Assembly (NCBI RefSeq): GCF_001613445.1
Contig: NZ_BDCJ01000027.1
Span: forward strand, 1 to 59,790
Source of the DNA: Nocardia grenadensis NBRC 108939
GTDB lineage: Bacteria > Actinomycetota > Actinomycetes > Mycobacteriales > Mycobacteriaceae
DNA: 59,790 nt
Reading direction: 5' to 3'
The notes beneath the pieces are model-generated. The model made no database searches. It saw only the letters and a program-made list of their open reading frames with translations, and was not told the DNA's origin. Positions 24,475 through 32,532 of this stretch are shown here, in pieces (positions within the stretch are counted from its first letter, which is position 1; the number at the start of each line of letters is the position of its first letter). The position numbers and the translations under genes were made by a program.

Positions 24475-25425
24475 TCAGGAGGCAGCCGGAAGCGGGGCGG
24501 CGGGCCGGCTGGTGAGTGCGAAGAACACATCGTCGAGGTCGGGCGTGTGCACGCTGAGTTCTTCGACGGTGAGGTCGAGTTCGGTGAACCGGTCGAGCAG
24601 ATGTTTGAGATGGGCGACCGAGCCGTCGGAGGGGATCTGCAGGGTCAGCTCGGCGGGGTCGATCTCGGGGTGGCCGGAGGTCCGGGCGGCGGCCGTCAGA
24701 TCCGTGAGGTCGGCGAAGCGGAAGCGGATATGGCCGCCGGGGGTGAGCCGCTTGAGTTCGGCCGGGGTGCCGTCCGCGACGATGCGGCCCTCGTGCAGGA
24801 CCGCGATCCGGTCGGCCAGCCGGTCGGCTTCCTCGAGGTACTGGGTGGTGAGGAAAACGGTGACGCCGTCGTCCACCAGTTCCCGGATCACCGTCCACAG
24901 TTCACGGCGGCTGCGCGGGTCGAGTCCGGTGGTGGGCTCGTCCAGGAAGACCACCTCCGGACGTCCCATCAGGCTCATGGCCAGGTCGAGGCGGCGGCCC
25001 ATACCGCCGGAGTAGGTGTTCGCCGGACGGTTCGCGGCGTCGGTGAGGTCGAAGCGCTCGAGTAGTTCGGCCGTGCGCTGCCGGGTGGCGGATCTGCCCA
25101 GGTGCAGCAGGTGCCCGACCATGTGCAGGTTCTCGGCCCCGGTGAGCACCTTGTCGAGCGCGGCGTACTGGCCGGTGACTCCGATGGTCGCGCGGACGCG
25201 GTCGGGTTCACGGACCACATCGTGGCCGGCCACCCGGATCGTTCCGCTGTCCGGGGCGGTCAGGGTGGCGAGGATGCGCACCATGGTGGTTTTCCCGGCG
25301 CCGTTGGGGCCGAGCAGGGAGAACACCGATCCGGTCGCGATTTCGAGGTCGATACCGGCGAGGACGTGATGGTCGCCGAAGGTCTTGGTGAGGCCGGCCA
25401 GGGAGATGGCGGGTGGTGCGGTCAT
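24475..25425 (-). CDS. ABC exporter ATPase (DrrA-type)
   Basis: A 316-residue ATPase: Walker A GPNGAGKTT near residue 40, Q-loop VTGQYAALD, signature YSGGMGRRLDLA, Walker B VVFLDEPTTGLD, and H-loop replaced by TTQ as in DrrA proteins. A C-terminal extension (about 230-316) with PDLDDVFFALT is also DrrA-like. GGACGGAG precedes the ATG at 25423-25425. The substrate is unknown; the family moves anthracyclines, polyketides and complex lipids. Divergent from a TetR gene that probably controls it. Confidence 0.92.
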   Translation of the reverse strand: MTAPPAISLAGLTKTFGDHHVLAGIDLEIATGSVFSLLGPNGAGKTTMVRILATLTAPDSGTIRVAGHDVVREPDRVRATIGVTGQYAALDKVLTGAENLHMVGHLLHLGRSATRQRTAELLERFDLTDAANRPANTYSGGMGRRLDLAMSLMGRPEVVFLDEPTTGLDPRSRRELWTVIRELVDDGVTVFLTTQYLEEADRLADRIAVLHEGRIVADGTPAELKRLTPGGHIRFRFADLTDLTAAARTSGHPEIDPAELTLQIPSDGSVAHLKHLLDRFTELDLTVEELSVHTPDLDDVFFALTSRPAAPLPAAS

Positions 25426-25454
25426 GTGTCGACTCCGTCCCGAAACTGCGTGTT

Positions 25455-25491
25455 CAGTAAACTGTATATGACATAAATTCTGTTTAAACAG
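25455..25491. promoter_or_regulatory. Two dyads in the AT-rich drrA/tetR divergent promoter
   Basis: CAGTAAACTG (25455-25464) and the perfect palindrome CTGTTTAAACAG (25480-25491) lie in a short AT-rich island between the divergent ATPase and TetR genes. Both share the CTGTTTA / TAAACAG-like word. They are probable operators of the TetR protein over the overlapping promoters. Confidence 0.65.
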
Positions 25492-25633
25492 TACACAGTT
25501 CGGGGTGGAGCGCAAGCCGTGTACTCCGGGTGGTGTAGTAGGTGCTCGAGTACGACGCCACCGGCCGGACCGGCCGGCGCCGGCGCGTGGGTGACGCTGC
25601 CCGCCGCCGCGGACCGCAACGGGAAGGAAGTCG

Positions 25634-26437
25634 ATGGCGAGAGCCGGCGCAGGTGCGGACGGGCCCGGCCCGGAAACGGATCCACCAGGCGAGAAGAACA
25701 CCGGTCCGTGGGCCGCGGGCCAGGACAGCCCGCCGCTGTCCAAGGCCGTAGAACTGATGTGGGGGCTCGCGCCGACCGGCACCCGAGGTCCGCGGCGCGG
25801 ACTGAGCCTGGAACAGATCGTCGACACCGCCATCGAACTCGCCGACGAAGAAGGGTTCGAAGCCCTCTCGATGAACAAGGTCGCCGAGCGGCTGGGCTTC
25901 ACGGCGATGTCGCTGTACCGCTATGTGGACAGCAAGGCGACACTGCTCGAGGTCGCATTGGACCGAGTGGTCGGCATGCCCCCGGAGATTCCGCCGGGTA
26001 CGCCGTGGCGCGAGGCGCTGGAACTGTGGGCACGGGCGGAATACCAGGTCATCAGCCGGCATACCGGCTGGCTGAATGTGCGGATGAGCGCGCCGCCGCT
26101 GGGACCCAACAATATGGCCTGGCTGGAGGCGGGCCTGGCCGCGCTGGGCGGAACCCGGATACCCGAGGCACTGAAACTACAGCTGGTGATGAACCTGTCG
26201 CTGTACATCATCGGCCGGGCCCGACTGGCCGCGGAGATCAAGGCGGAAGAAGAAGGATCGGAGGGAGATTGGGGCATCATCGACCGGCTGGACCCCGGCC
26301 GGTTCCCCGCCCTCACCGCGGCCGTGCGGGCCCAGGCCTTCGAACAGGACGACCAGCAGTGGGCGACCCTGTTCTTCGATACCGGACTGGGGCTGCTGCT
26401 CGACGGCTACGAGCGGCTGATCGCCTCCTATGAATGA
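25634..26437 (+). CDS. TetR-family repressor, divergent from the ABC exporter
   Basis: A 267-residue protein. About 55 polar residues precede the HTH (LSLEQIVDTAIELADEEGF ... LGFTAMSLYRYVDSK); the C-terminal domain is of the TetR_C_1 kind seen with drug-exporter repressors. GGGAAGGAAG lies 3 bases before the ATG. Likely role: ligand-released repressor of itself and the drrAB-like operon through the palindromes at 25455-25491. Confidence 0.9.
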   Translation: MARAGAGADGPGPETDPPGEKNTGPWAAGQDSPPLSKAVELMWGLAPTGTRGPRRGLSLEQIVDTAIELADEEGFEALSMNKVAERLGFTAMSLYRYVDSKATLLEVALDRVVGMPPEIPPGTPWREALELWARAEYQVISRHTGWLNVRMSAPPLGPNNMAWLEAGLAALGGTRIPEALKLQLVMNLSLYIIGRARLAAEIKAEEEGSEGDWGIIDRLDPGRFPALTAAVRAQAFEQDDQQWATLFFDTGLGLLLDGYERLIASYE

Positions 26438-26466
26438 CCACCCGGGCCGCACCGGGTGGCCACGGA

Positions 26467-26940
26467 TCAGATCGAGAGATCGCGGCGCAGCTTGGCGACG
26501 TGCCCGGTCGCGCGGACGTTGTACTGCGCCACCTCGATCTTCCCCGCCTCGTCGACAAGGAAGGTCGAGCGGATGACGCCCGTCACCTTCTTTCCGTACA
26601 TGGTCTTCTCGCCGAAGGCCCCCCATTCGGTGAGCACCGTGCGGTCGGGGTCGGACAGCAGCGGGAAGTTCAGCTTCTCGGCGTCCCGGAACTTGGCGAG
26701 CTTGGCCGGTTTGTCGGGGGAGATACCGATCACCTCGAGGCCGGCGGAGTTCAGTTCGCCGAGGTTGTCCCGGAAATCACAGGCCTGTTTCGTGCATCCG
26801 GGGGTGCTCGCTGCGGGGTAGAAGTACACCACGACCTTGCGGCCGCGGTAGCCGGCGAGCGATACCTCGTTGCCGTCGGCATCGGAGAGGGTGAAATCGG
26901 GTGCCGGGTCGCCGGGGGAGAGTCGCTGGTTGTCGGTCAC
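26467..26940 (-). CDS. bcp: Thioredoxin-dependent peroxiredoxin (Bcp/PrxQ)
   Basis: A 157-residue peroxiredoxin that reduces hydrogen and organic peroxides with thioredoxin. The peroxidatic Cys49 is in STPGCTKQ and the resolving Cys54 five residues later (CTKQAC), the E. coli Bcp arrangement. Full family length. GTG at 26938-26940 gives MTDNQRLSPGDPAPDF; a longer frame upstream has poor composition. The ortholog Rv2521 occupies the same place near fas in M. tuberculosis. Confidence 0.93.
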   Translation of the reverse strand: MTDNQRLSPGDPAPDFTLSDADGNEVSLAGYRGRKVVVYFYPAASTPGCTKQACDFRDNLGELNSAGLEVIGISPDKPAKLAKFRDAEKLNFPLLSDPDRTVLTEWGAFGEKTMYGKKVTGVIRSTFLVDEAGKIEVAQYNVRATGHVAKLRRDLSI

Positions 26941-27214
26941 CCTCGCTACCGTAATCGACTCGCCGTGTTCCCGGCCGCGCACTCGTCGCGGCGGTCCGAC
27001 CGGGAAGGGGCTGCCCCTGCGGTGTGCCGCCCGGCCCGGTCTCCGGGGCCACGCATCGTGCGGATCGCGGGCGGGGATGAACAACCGGCGAGCGCGGGGG
27101 GCGCGGATACACTCGAGCGCGGGCCCGGCCCCGGCCGATCCGCGGACGACAGTGGCCCAGGGGTGGAACATCGCCGCCTACGAGCGCGGCAGACCAGTTA
27201 CAGGAGGCGTGAAG

Positions 27215-27436
27215 GTGGCAAAGGATACCGAGCGGATCGAGCAGGAGATCGAGGCCGCGCGGGAGCGGTTGGCCAGCACTCTCGACGAGATCGCCGTGCG
27301 GGCCGATCCGCAGCGGATCGCGGAGGGGACCAAGCAGCTGGCGCTGGCGAAGGTGAACGAGCCGAAGGTGAAGTACACCCTGATCGGTATCGGCGCGCTG
27401 GTGGCCGGTGCGCTGCTGTTCAAGATCCTGCGCTGA
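27215..27436 (+). CDS. DUF3618 small membrane protein
   Basis: A 73-residue protein with an amphipathic coiled-coil-like first half (IEQEIEAARERLASTLDEIA, 20 residues) and one C-terminal membrane helix (LIGIGALVAGALLFKIL). It corresponds to the DUF3618 family and to Rv2520c, which also neighbours bcp. AGGAGG at 27202-27207 favours GTG 27215 (7-base spacing) over GTG 27209. Function unknown. Confidence 0.85.
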   Translation: MAKDTERIEQEIEAARERLASTLDEIAVRADPQRIAEGTKQLALAKVNEPKVKYTLIGIGALVAGALLFKILR

Positions 27437-27460
27437 TCCGGGAATCGGCCCGGAATGCAG

Positions 27461-27495
27461 AACACCCGGTGACAGAAGCTCTGTCACCGGGTGTT
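27461..27495. terminator. Bidirectional terminator
   Basis: A perfect 16-bp stem, AACACCCGGTGACAGA with its complement, and a 3-base loop, between the convergent DUF3618 and excalibur genes. Confidence 0.9.
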
Positions 27496-27514
27496 CGTGC
27501 GCAGTACCCGCGGA

Positions 27515-27820
27515 TCAGACGGTGGGGCAAGCGAACCCGTCGCCGTCCGGATCCAGGTGGGGAGCGAAACCGGGCTCACCGCGGAAGATCGGCGCCCGAC
27601 CCGCGGCGCGTGCTTCGTCACAGTTCTTGAAGGCACCGCCGGCCGAACCGGTCTGCGTCAGCTGAGCCGAACCTGTCGCGCCCAGCACGGCGTCGGCCGC
27701 GGAGGAACCGGTGCCTGCCAGGGAGGGCAGTCCGATCGGGCCGGCGGCGCTCGCGGCGGGAGCGGCCAGAAGAGTCAGCCCCGCGGCGGCGGCGCTGACA
27801 TAGAGCTGGCGTACGTTCAT
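27515..27820 (-). CDS. Exported excalibur-domain protein
   Basis: A 101-residue protein. A signal peptide is clear (basic MNVRQ, hydrophobic LYVSAAAAGLTLLAAP, cleavage near ASAAG). The C-terminal excalibur domain begins FKNCDEARAAG and ends HLDPDGDGFACPTV, with the calcium-loop-like DPDGDGFAC and two Cys. AGAGGAA precedes the ATG at 27818-27820. The domain occurs in secreted nucleases and surface proteins and here stands alone; function unknown. Confidence 0.9.
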   Translation of the reverse strand: MNVRQLYVSAAAAGLTLLAAPAASAAGPIGLPSLAGTGSSAADAVLGATGSAQLTQTGSAGGAFKNCDEARAAGRAPIFRGEPGFAPHLDPDGDGFACPTV

Positions 27821-28134
27821 GAATTCCTCTATGTCTGCTGGGGAGTGGATCTGCGTTCGACGAGAACGCGCGGCTTCCACTGTTGTGAGGGGCGGGTCGA
27901 TTGTCAACTCGTATGGCCTGGATAAGACAGGGGAAAATGGATGCGGAGTTGGGTACTCCCCGGATGCTGTGGCGCACCGCGCCGGAGTGGCGAAGTTCTC
28001 GCGCCGTCAGGGGAGGTTTCGCCGTGGACAAGACACTGTGATAGGGATTCTGCTATGTCCGAGGCTCGTACTCCGCTGCTGTTACTCGACTCGTCCCGGG
28101 TCGGCCGGAGAAAGAGATAGGTCGGAGAAAGCAG
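27821..28134. other. Divergent intergenic region
   Basis: 314 bases between the divergent excalibur and acyltransferase genes. It is comparatively AT-rich near 27910-27950. No gene or clear dyad was seen. Confidence 0.4.
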
Positions 28135-30255
28135 TTGTTGCGAATCAAGGACAGTGACGTCACCGGTGGCCCGTCCGCGCCACCTCCCGCGGCCGCGGCC
28201 CGCCCGGCCGATTACCGGCTGGATCTGGACGGCCTGCGCGGGATAGCGATCGCCCTGGTCGTCGCGTTCCACGTGTGGTACGGCAAGGTCTCCGGCGGAG
28301 TCGATATCTTCCTGGTCCTGTCGGGCTTCTTCTACACCGGCATGCTGCTGCGTCAGGTGGAACGGACCGGCGCGGTGGGACTGCGGCAGACGGCGGTGCG
28401 GACCGCCCGCCGGCTGCTACCGGCCCTGATGGTGGTGCTGGCCCTGGTGGCGGTCGTCACTGTGCTGTACCGGCCGTATTCGACCTGGGCCAATATGTCC
28501 GGTCAGACCATCGCCACCGCCTTCTACTACCAGAACTGGTACCTGGCGCAGGCCTCCGAAAGCTATCTGGCCGCCGACCCCTCGGTGAGCCCGCTGCAGC
28601 ATATGTGGTCGATGGCGGTACAGGGCCAGTTCTACCTCGCCATCGCGATACTGCTGGCGGTGCTCGGCTGGGTGTGCGTCCGGCTGGGCCGCGTCTCGGC
28701 GGTGCGGCCGGCGATCGCGGTACTGGCGCTGGTCCTGGGCACCGGCTCCTTCGTCTATGCCGCCGTGTGGTCGACCGTGTCCCAGGAATGGACCTACTAC
28801 GACAGCGCCGCCCGCGCCTGGGAGTTGCTGACAGGTGCGCTGCTGGCCGCCGTGCTGCCCTGGCTGCGGATCACCGCGGGCCGGGCCGCGCGCGTCCTGC
28901 TGACGCTGCTCGCCGCCGCCGGACTCGCAGCGGTGCTCGTATGCGGAATGCTCTTCGACGGCGCCCGCCAGTTCCCGGGGCCGGCCGCGTTGTTCCCGGT
29001 GGGCGCGGCGGTGGCGCTGATCGTCGCCGGTGTCCGCACCGAGAACGGCTGGCGGTCGGTCGTCTCGCGACTGCTCGCGTCCCGCCCGATGGTCGAATTG
29101 GGGTCCATCGCCTATTCGCTGTACCTGTGGCACTGGCCGCTGCTCATCTACTACCTGGTGGAGACCGGGAAACCGCATGCCGGCCTCAGCGGCGGCCTGC
29201 TGGTCATCTCGGCGTCGCTGGTGCTGGCGGTGCTGACCAACAAGTTCGTCGAGGAGCCGCTGCGGTTGCGTTCCGGACGGGCCACGGTGACCCCGGTCTG
29301 GCAGCGTCGCATCCCGGCCGTGGCGGTGAGCCTGGTAGGGGCGCTCGTTCTCGGCTCCTGCATCTCATGGCAGGTGGTGATGGCCCGCACACCCTCCGAA
29401 CCGGTGGAGGCGCTACCGGTGAACGATTACCCGGGTGCGGAGGCGCTGTTCGCCGGCGCGGCCGTCCCGGTGGCGAAACTGCGTCCGTCCATCCTGGAGG
29501 CGTCCAACGATCTGCCGGCCCCCACCCGCGACGGCTGTATCTCCGACTGGTTCAACAAAGAGGTCGTGACCTGCACCTACGGCGACCCCAACGGGTCGCG
29601 GACCATCGCCATGGTCGGTAACTCGCACGCCGAGCACTGGATGCCCGCCATGGACGCGTTGGCCCAGGTGCACGACATCAAGGTCGTCGTCTATCTGAAG
29701 ATGGGTTGTTCACTAAACATCCGTGACGACGCCCAGTACCGCGGCCTGGATATCTCCGATTGCCGCGACTGGTCCCGGCAGGTGATCGACCTGCTCGCGT
29801 CCGACCCGCCGGATTGGGTGTTCACCACCGCCACCGCGCCCATCTGGCCCAGCGGCGGCGACGTGGTCCCGGCCGAGTACCTGGATGTGTGGGCGGCGCT
29901 GGCCGAACGCCACCTGAATGTGCTCGCCATCCGCGACACCCCGTGGCTGCGCAGCCCGACCGGTGTTCGCTACAGCGCCGTGGATTGCCTGGCCGCCGGT
30001 GGTGACAGCGCCACCTGCGGTATGCAGCGTGCGACCGCGCTGGCACCGGTGAACCCGGCGCTGGTGCATGCCGCGGCGTTCCCGAACATGCGGCTGCTGG
30101 ATCTCACCGATTCGGTGTGCGGACCGGAGATCTGCCGGGTGGTGGAAGGCAATGTGCTCGTCTATCACGACGAGCACCATCTCAGCGCGAGCTACGCCCG
30201 GACCCTCGCTCCGGAGCTGGAGCGGCAGGTCGGGGCGGCCACCGGCTGGTGGTGA
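28135..30255 (+). CDS. Membrane acyltransferase-3 fused to an SGNH domain (OafA/OatA type)
   Basis: A 706-residue protein. Residues about 25-380 form the acyltransferase-3 membrane domain with ten to eleven helices: DGLRGIAIALVVAFHVWYG with the catalytic His46, and VEEPLRLR ending the domain. Residues about 440-700 form an SGNH hydrolase domain: GNSH near 495-498 and the C-terminal DEHHLS near 680 for the Asp-His pair. Such proteins O-acylate cell-wall or exported glycans. Start: TTG 28135 or 28138 after GGAGAAAG. It stands alone, so the substrate cannot be inferred. Confidence 0.9.
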   Translation: MLRIKDSDVTGGPSAPPPAAAARPADYRLDLDGLRGIAIALVVAFHVWYGKVSGGVDIFLVLSGFFYTGMLLRQVERTGAVGLRQTAVRTARRLLPALMVVLALVAVVTVLYRPYSTWANMSGQTIATAFYYQNWYLAQASESYLAADPSVSPLQHMWSMAVQGQFYLAIAILLAVLGWVCVRLGRVSAVRPAIAVLALVLGTGSFVYAAVWSTVSQEWTYYDSAARAWELLTGALLAAVLPWLRITAGRAARVLLTLLAAAGLAAVLVCGMLFDGARQFPGPAALFPVGAAVALIVAGVRTENGWRSVVSRLLASRPMVELGSIAYSLYLWHWPLLIYYLVETGKPHAGLSGGLLVISASLVLAVLTNKFVEEPLRLRSGRATVTPVWQRRIPAVAVSLVGALVLGSCISWQVVMARTPSEPVEALPVNDYPGAEALFAGAAVPVAKLRPSILEASNDLPAPTRDGCISDWFNKEVVTCTYGDPNGSRTIAMVGNSHAEHWMPAMDALAQVHDIKVVVYLKMGCSLNIRDDAQYRGLDISDCRDWSRQVIDLLASDPPDWVFTTATAPIWPSGGDVVPAEYLDVWAALAERHLNVLAIRDTPWLRSPTGVRYSAVDCLAAGGDSATCGMQRATALAPVNPALVHAAAFPNMRLLDLTDSVCGPEICRVVEGNVLVYHDEHHLSASYARTLAPELERQVGAATGWW

Positions 30256-30360
30256 GACCCGGACGCCGGTGTACTGCTCCCACCAGCTCGTCCGGTATGC
30301 GGCCTACGTGACCTGCTCGGTCACATAGGCCGCGAGGTCGGTGGGGGAGTGGAGCGATTG

Positions 30361-30672
30361 TCACCACGGGGCGACCGGTGGTTTCACCCAGAGCAGCTTC
30401 TCGTCGGTATGGTGCCGCGCGGCCGCCGGATGGTCGGGATGCCGCGCCGCCCATGCCGCTTTTTCGTCCAGCAGACGTGCCACCGAACGCCAGGTCTCCT
30501 CGGTGCCCGGTGGGTTGGCGCCGGCCGCCCGGGCGAGTTTGCGCCGCACCGCGGCGGCGATGCCGAGCAGTTCGGAGCCCGAGATGTCCCGGTCCCACAG
30601 ATAGCCGGCCAGCTGCCGCGCCTTGGCGGCCCGGCCGGCCTCCGCGGCCGGGGAGTGCGCGTAATCGGCCAT
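30361..30672 (-). CDS. Hypothetical small soluble protein
   Basis: A 103-residue helical, Ala/Arg-rich protein: DRDISGSELLGIAAAVRRKLA, cut here at residue level to ISGSELLGIAAAV, and a C-terminal DEKLLWVKPPVAPW. No family is recognised, but codon use and composition look coding. The ATG at 30670-30672 has no ribosome site; a -10-like TACACT ends 5 bases upstream, so a leaderless mRNA is possible. A longer frame continues upstream. Confidence 0.55.
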   Translation of the reverse strand: MADYAHSPAAEAGRAAKARQLAGYLWDRDISGSELLGIAAAVRRKLARAAGANPPGTEETWRSVARLLDEKAAWAARHPDHPAAARHHTDEKLLWVKPPVAPW

Positions 30673-30800
30673 GAGCAAGTGTAAAAGGTTCGCGGAATCC
30701 GGAATCAGGAGAACGGTATCCGCCTCCGCCGCCCGACGCGTGGCGGTCCGAGCCGAAAATGCGCGATGCCGCCCGGATCGGACGGCATCGCGCACCCACC

Positions 30801-30995
30801 TCATTGTGGTTTCCCGCCGGTTCGGCGGGCTGCCGCGATCGTGCGTCGTTGCACGGCGCGGACGATCTGCGGGGGTAGCGGCCGTGGCCTGGGACGACGT
30901 TGTCCCGGGCCGGGATGTCCGGGACCCTCACCACTGGTCCCGTCATCCGGGGTTCCGCCGCGGCCGGCGCACCGTTGCGCCACCCCGCCGATCAT
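30801..30995 (-). CDS. Possible small basic protein
   Basis: A 64-codon frame from ATG 30995 to TGA. The second half (PLPPQIVRAVQRRTIAAARR, 20 residues) has the look of a real basic helix, and the first half is Gly/Pro-rich. The upstream sequence is AT-rich (GGGAAAATTTC) without a clear ribosome site. No family is recognised. Confidence 0.25.
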   Translation of the reverse strand: MIGGVAQRCAGRGGTPDDGTSGEGPGHPGPGQRRPRPRPLPPQIVRAVQRRTIAAARRTGGKPQ

Positions 30996-31137
30996 GAAAT
31001 TTTCCCGGGGTCACGTACCGGACCCATCTCCGCCGGCCGCTTCTCCCGAGAGTCGGCCTTGTCGGCCGGGGCCCGCCCCCGGTTCTGGAGCGACTGAGCG
31101 GCGGCGTTGAAGAACCGGGGTCACAGGGCCCCGGCCC

Positions 31138-31156
31138 GCCCCGCCGAAGGCGGGGC
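31138..31156 (-). terminator. Hairpin after the transglycosylase gene
   Basis: A perfect 8-bp stem GCCCCGCC / GGCGGGGC with a GAA loop, 7 bases beyond the stop codon. No T-run. Confidence 0.55.
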
Positions 31157-31163
31157 AGACAAC

Positions 31164-31802
31164 TCAGTACGCGCCGTTGACGTTGTCCATGGAGCCGTAA
31201 CGGTGGGCGGCGTAGTTGCAGGCCGCCGCGATATTGGAGACCGGGTTCCACACATCGAACGGGGTGCCGGGCACGTGGTACGCGGCGAAGGTGGGGTCGA
31301 TCACCTGGAGCAGGCCCTTGGAGGGGATGCCCATCATGGCGTTGGAGTCCCACAGGTTGATGGCGCCCGGGTCACCCGAGGATTCCCGCAGGATGTTGCG
31401 CTTGATGCCGTCGAAACTGCCGGGGATCCCGTTCGCGGCCATGATGTCCATGGCTTCTTGAATCCAGCCGTCCAGGTTGTTGGGGTACACCGGAGCGGGC
31501 GCCGGCACGGGTGCCGCTTCGGGGGCGGGGGCCGGAGCCGGAACAGCCAGCGCTTCGGGGACCGGCGCCGGAGCCGGGATGATCTCGGCCTGCGCGGCGG
31601 GCGCGGCGATAGCGGTCGCTTCGTTGGTCACGGGGGCGGGCGCCTGCTCGGCGACCATGGCAACCCGGTTGGCGGAGCTGTCGTCGGCCATGGAGGCCGC
31701 GGAGGATGCGGTGACGGCGACGATGCCGGCCGAGGCGAGGGCGAAGCCGAAGACTTCACGTTTGGTACGACGGCGCAGGCTGGTGAAACTGTGGGAAGGC
31801 AT
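31164..31802 (-). CDS. Exported lytic transglycosylase (SLT domain)
   Basis: A 212-residue protein. The basic N-terminus (RRRTKREVFG) and hydrophobic segment FALASAGIVAVTASSAAS form a signal or anchor. A Pro/Ala/Glu linker follows (about 52-106). The SLT domain spans about 107-212, with the catalytic Glu140 in ILRESSGDPGAINLWD and then GLLQVIDPTFAAY. It cleaves peptidoglycan glycan strands. The ATG at 31800-31802 has AAGGAA upstream. The domain layout resembles mycobacterial cell-wall enzymes with a Pro/Ala spacer. Confidence 0.9.
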   Translation of the reverse strand: MPSHSFTSLRRRTKREVFGFALASAGIVAVTASSAASMADDSSANRVAMVAEQAPAPVTNEATAIAAPAAQAEIIPAPAPVPEALAVPAPAPAPEAAPVPAPAPVYPNNLDGWIQEAMDIMAANGIPGSFDGIKRNILRESSGDPGAINLWDSNAMMGIPSKGLLQVIDPTFAAYHVPGTPFDVWNPVSNIAAACNYAAHRYGSMDNVNGAY

Positions 31803-32532
31803 GATCGGATTCGGTTCCTTGTCGGTCTCGGGATCCGGCCCGGTTCGGGCAGCACGGATCTTCGGTGCGGACAGGTGGCCCGCGACCGGAAAACATGACT
31901 GTGCTGTTGTCGGGTTCTTTTGTGTGACACCGAACGCAGGCCGGTCCGGGTCCGGATGGCGCATATCGCGGCTACCGAGTGGTTTCCCGGTCCGTAGCGC
32001 CCGCAGGAACTCCACACTGTGGTGAAGTCGAGTGGACTCGAGTTCGACTATCGCGATACCGTTTGTGGTTGTCGCGCCGGCGAGTTTCGCGGTTGTTTCC
32101 AACCCTGTGTCCACAACTGCGCGGACTAGCCGAACTTCAGGTCGTTTATGACCGGATCTCAGAATGGTCACAGCAGGTGAACAGCGGGTAAACGGAGCCT
32201 GAGAAAATAATAAGTGCGATCTTGAAGCGGGAAATGAACACGTTGTATCGTCGCGACGACCTGGGGAAATGGTTCTAAACGTCTTGTGGTGCAGACCACA
32301 AAATTTCTGGTCGGTAACGGTGGATTCAGGTGCTCGTGACGGGTCCGTGATAGAAAACGGGGTGGTCGCGCCGGTGTAGGCGGGGGCGCGCGGCCCCGGC
32401 GCCGACCGGCTTTCCGATGGCGGCGTGCTCCGGGGGTGGAACGGCGCCGCGGCGAAATGGTGTGATGAGGTCCTGCAGGCCCGGCGGCCGGGTCGCCGCC
32501 GAGCCGGACCGATATCGGAAAGAGGGCCCGCG
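31803..32532. other. Long divergent region between the SLT gene and fadH
   Basis: About 730 bases. The stretch near 32150-32330 is AT-rich for this genome and should hold promoters for both genes; an inverted repeat lies at 32284-32301. No gene of credible composition was found. I looked for the c-di-AMP (ydaO) riboswitch that often precedes cell-wall hydrolase genes in this group and did not see its conserved segments. Confidence 0.4.
32284..32301. promoter_or_regulatory. Inverted repeat TTGTGGT-N4-ACCACAA
   Basis: A perfect 7-bp dyad in the AT-rich region 230 bases before fadH. It is a candidate regulator site; the regulator is unknown. Confidence 0.45.

Larger units (their letters stand above)
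30673..31163. other. Mostly non-coding stretch between two minus-strand genes
   Basis: About 490 bases. The only frame worth noting is 30801-30995 (minus), listed separately. GC-rich inverted segments follow the transglycosylase stop. Confidence 0.35.

Noticed and set aside
31803..32200. c-di-AMP (ydaO) riboswitch before the lytic transglycosylase
   Set aside because: I looked for its conserved G-rich segments on the minus strand and did not find them.
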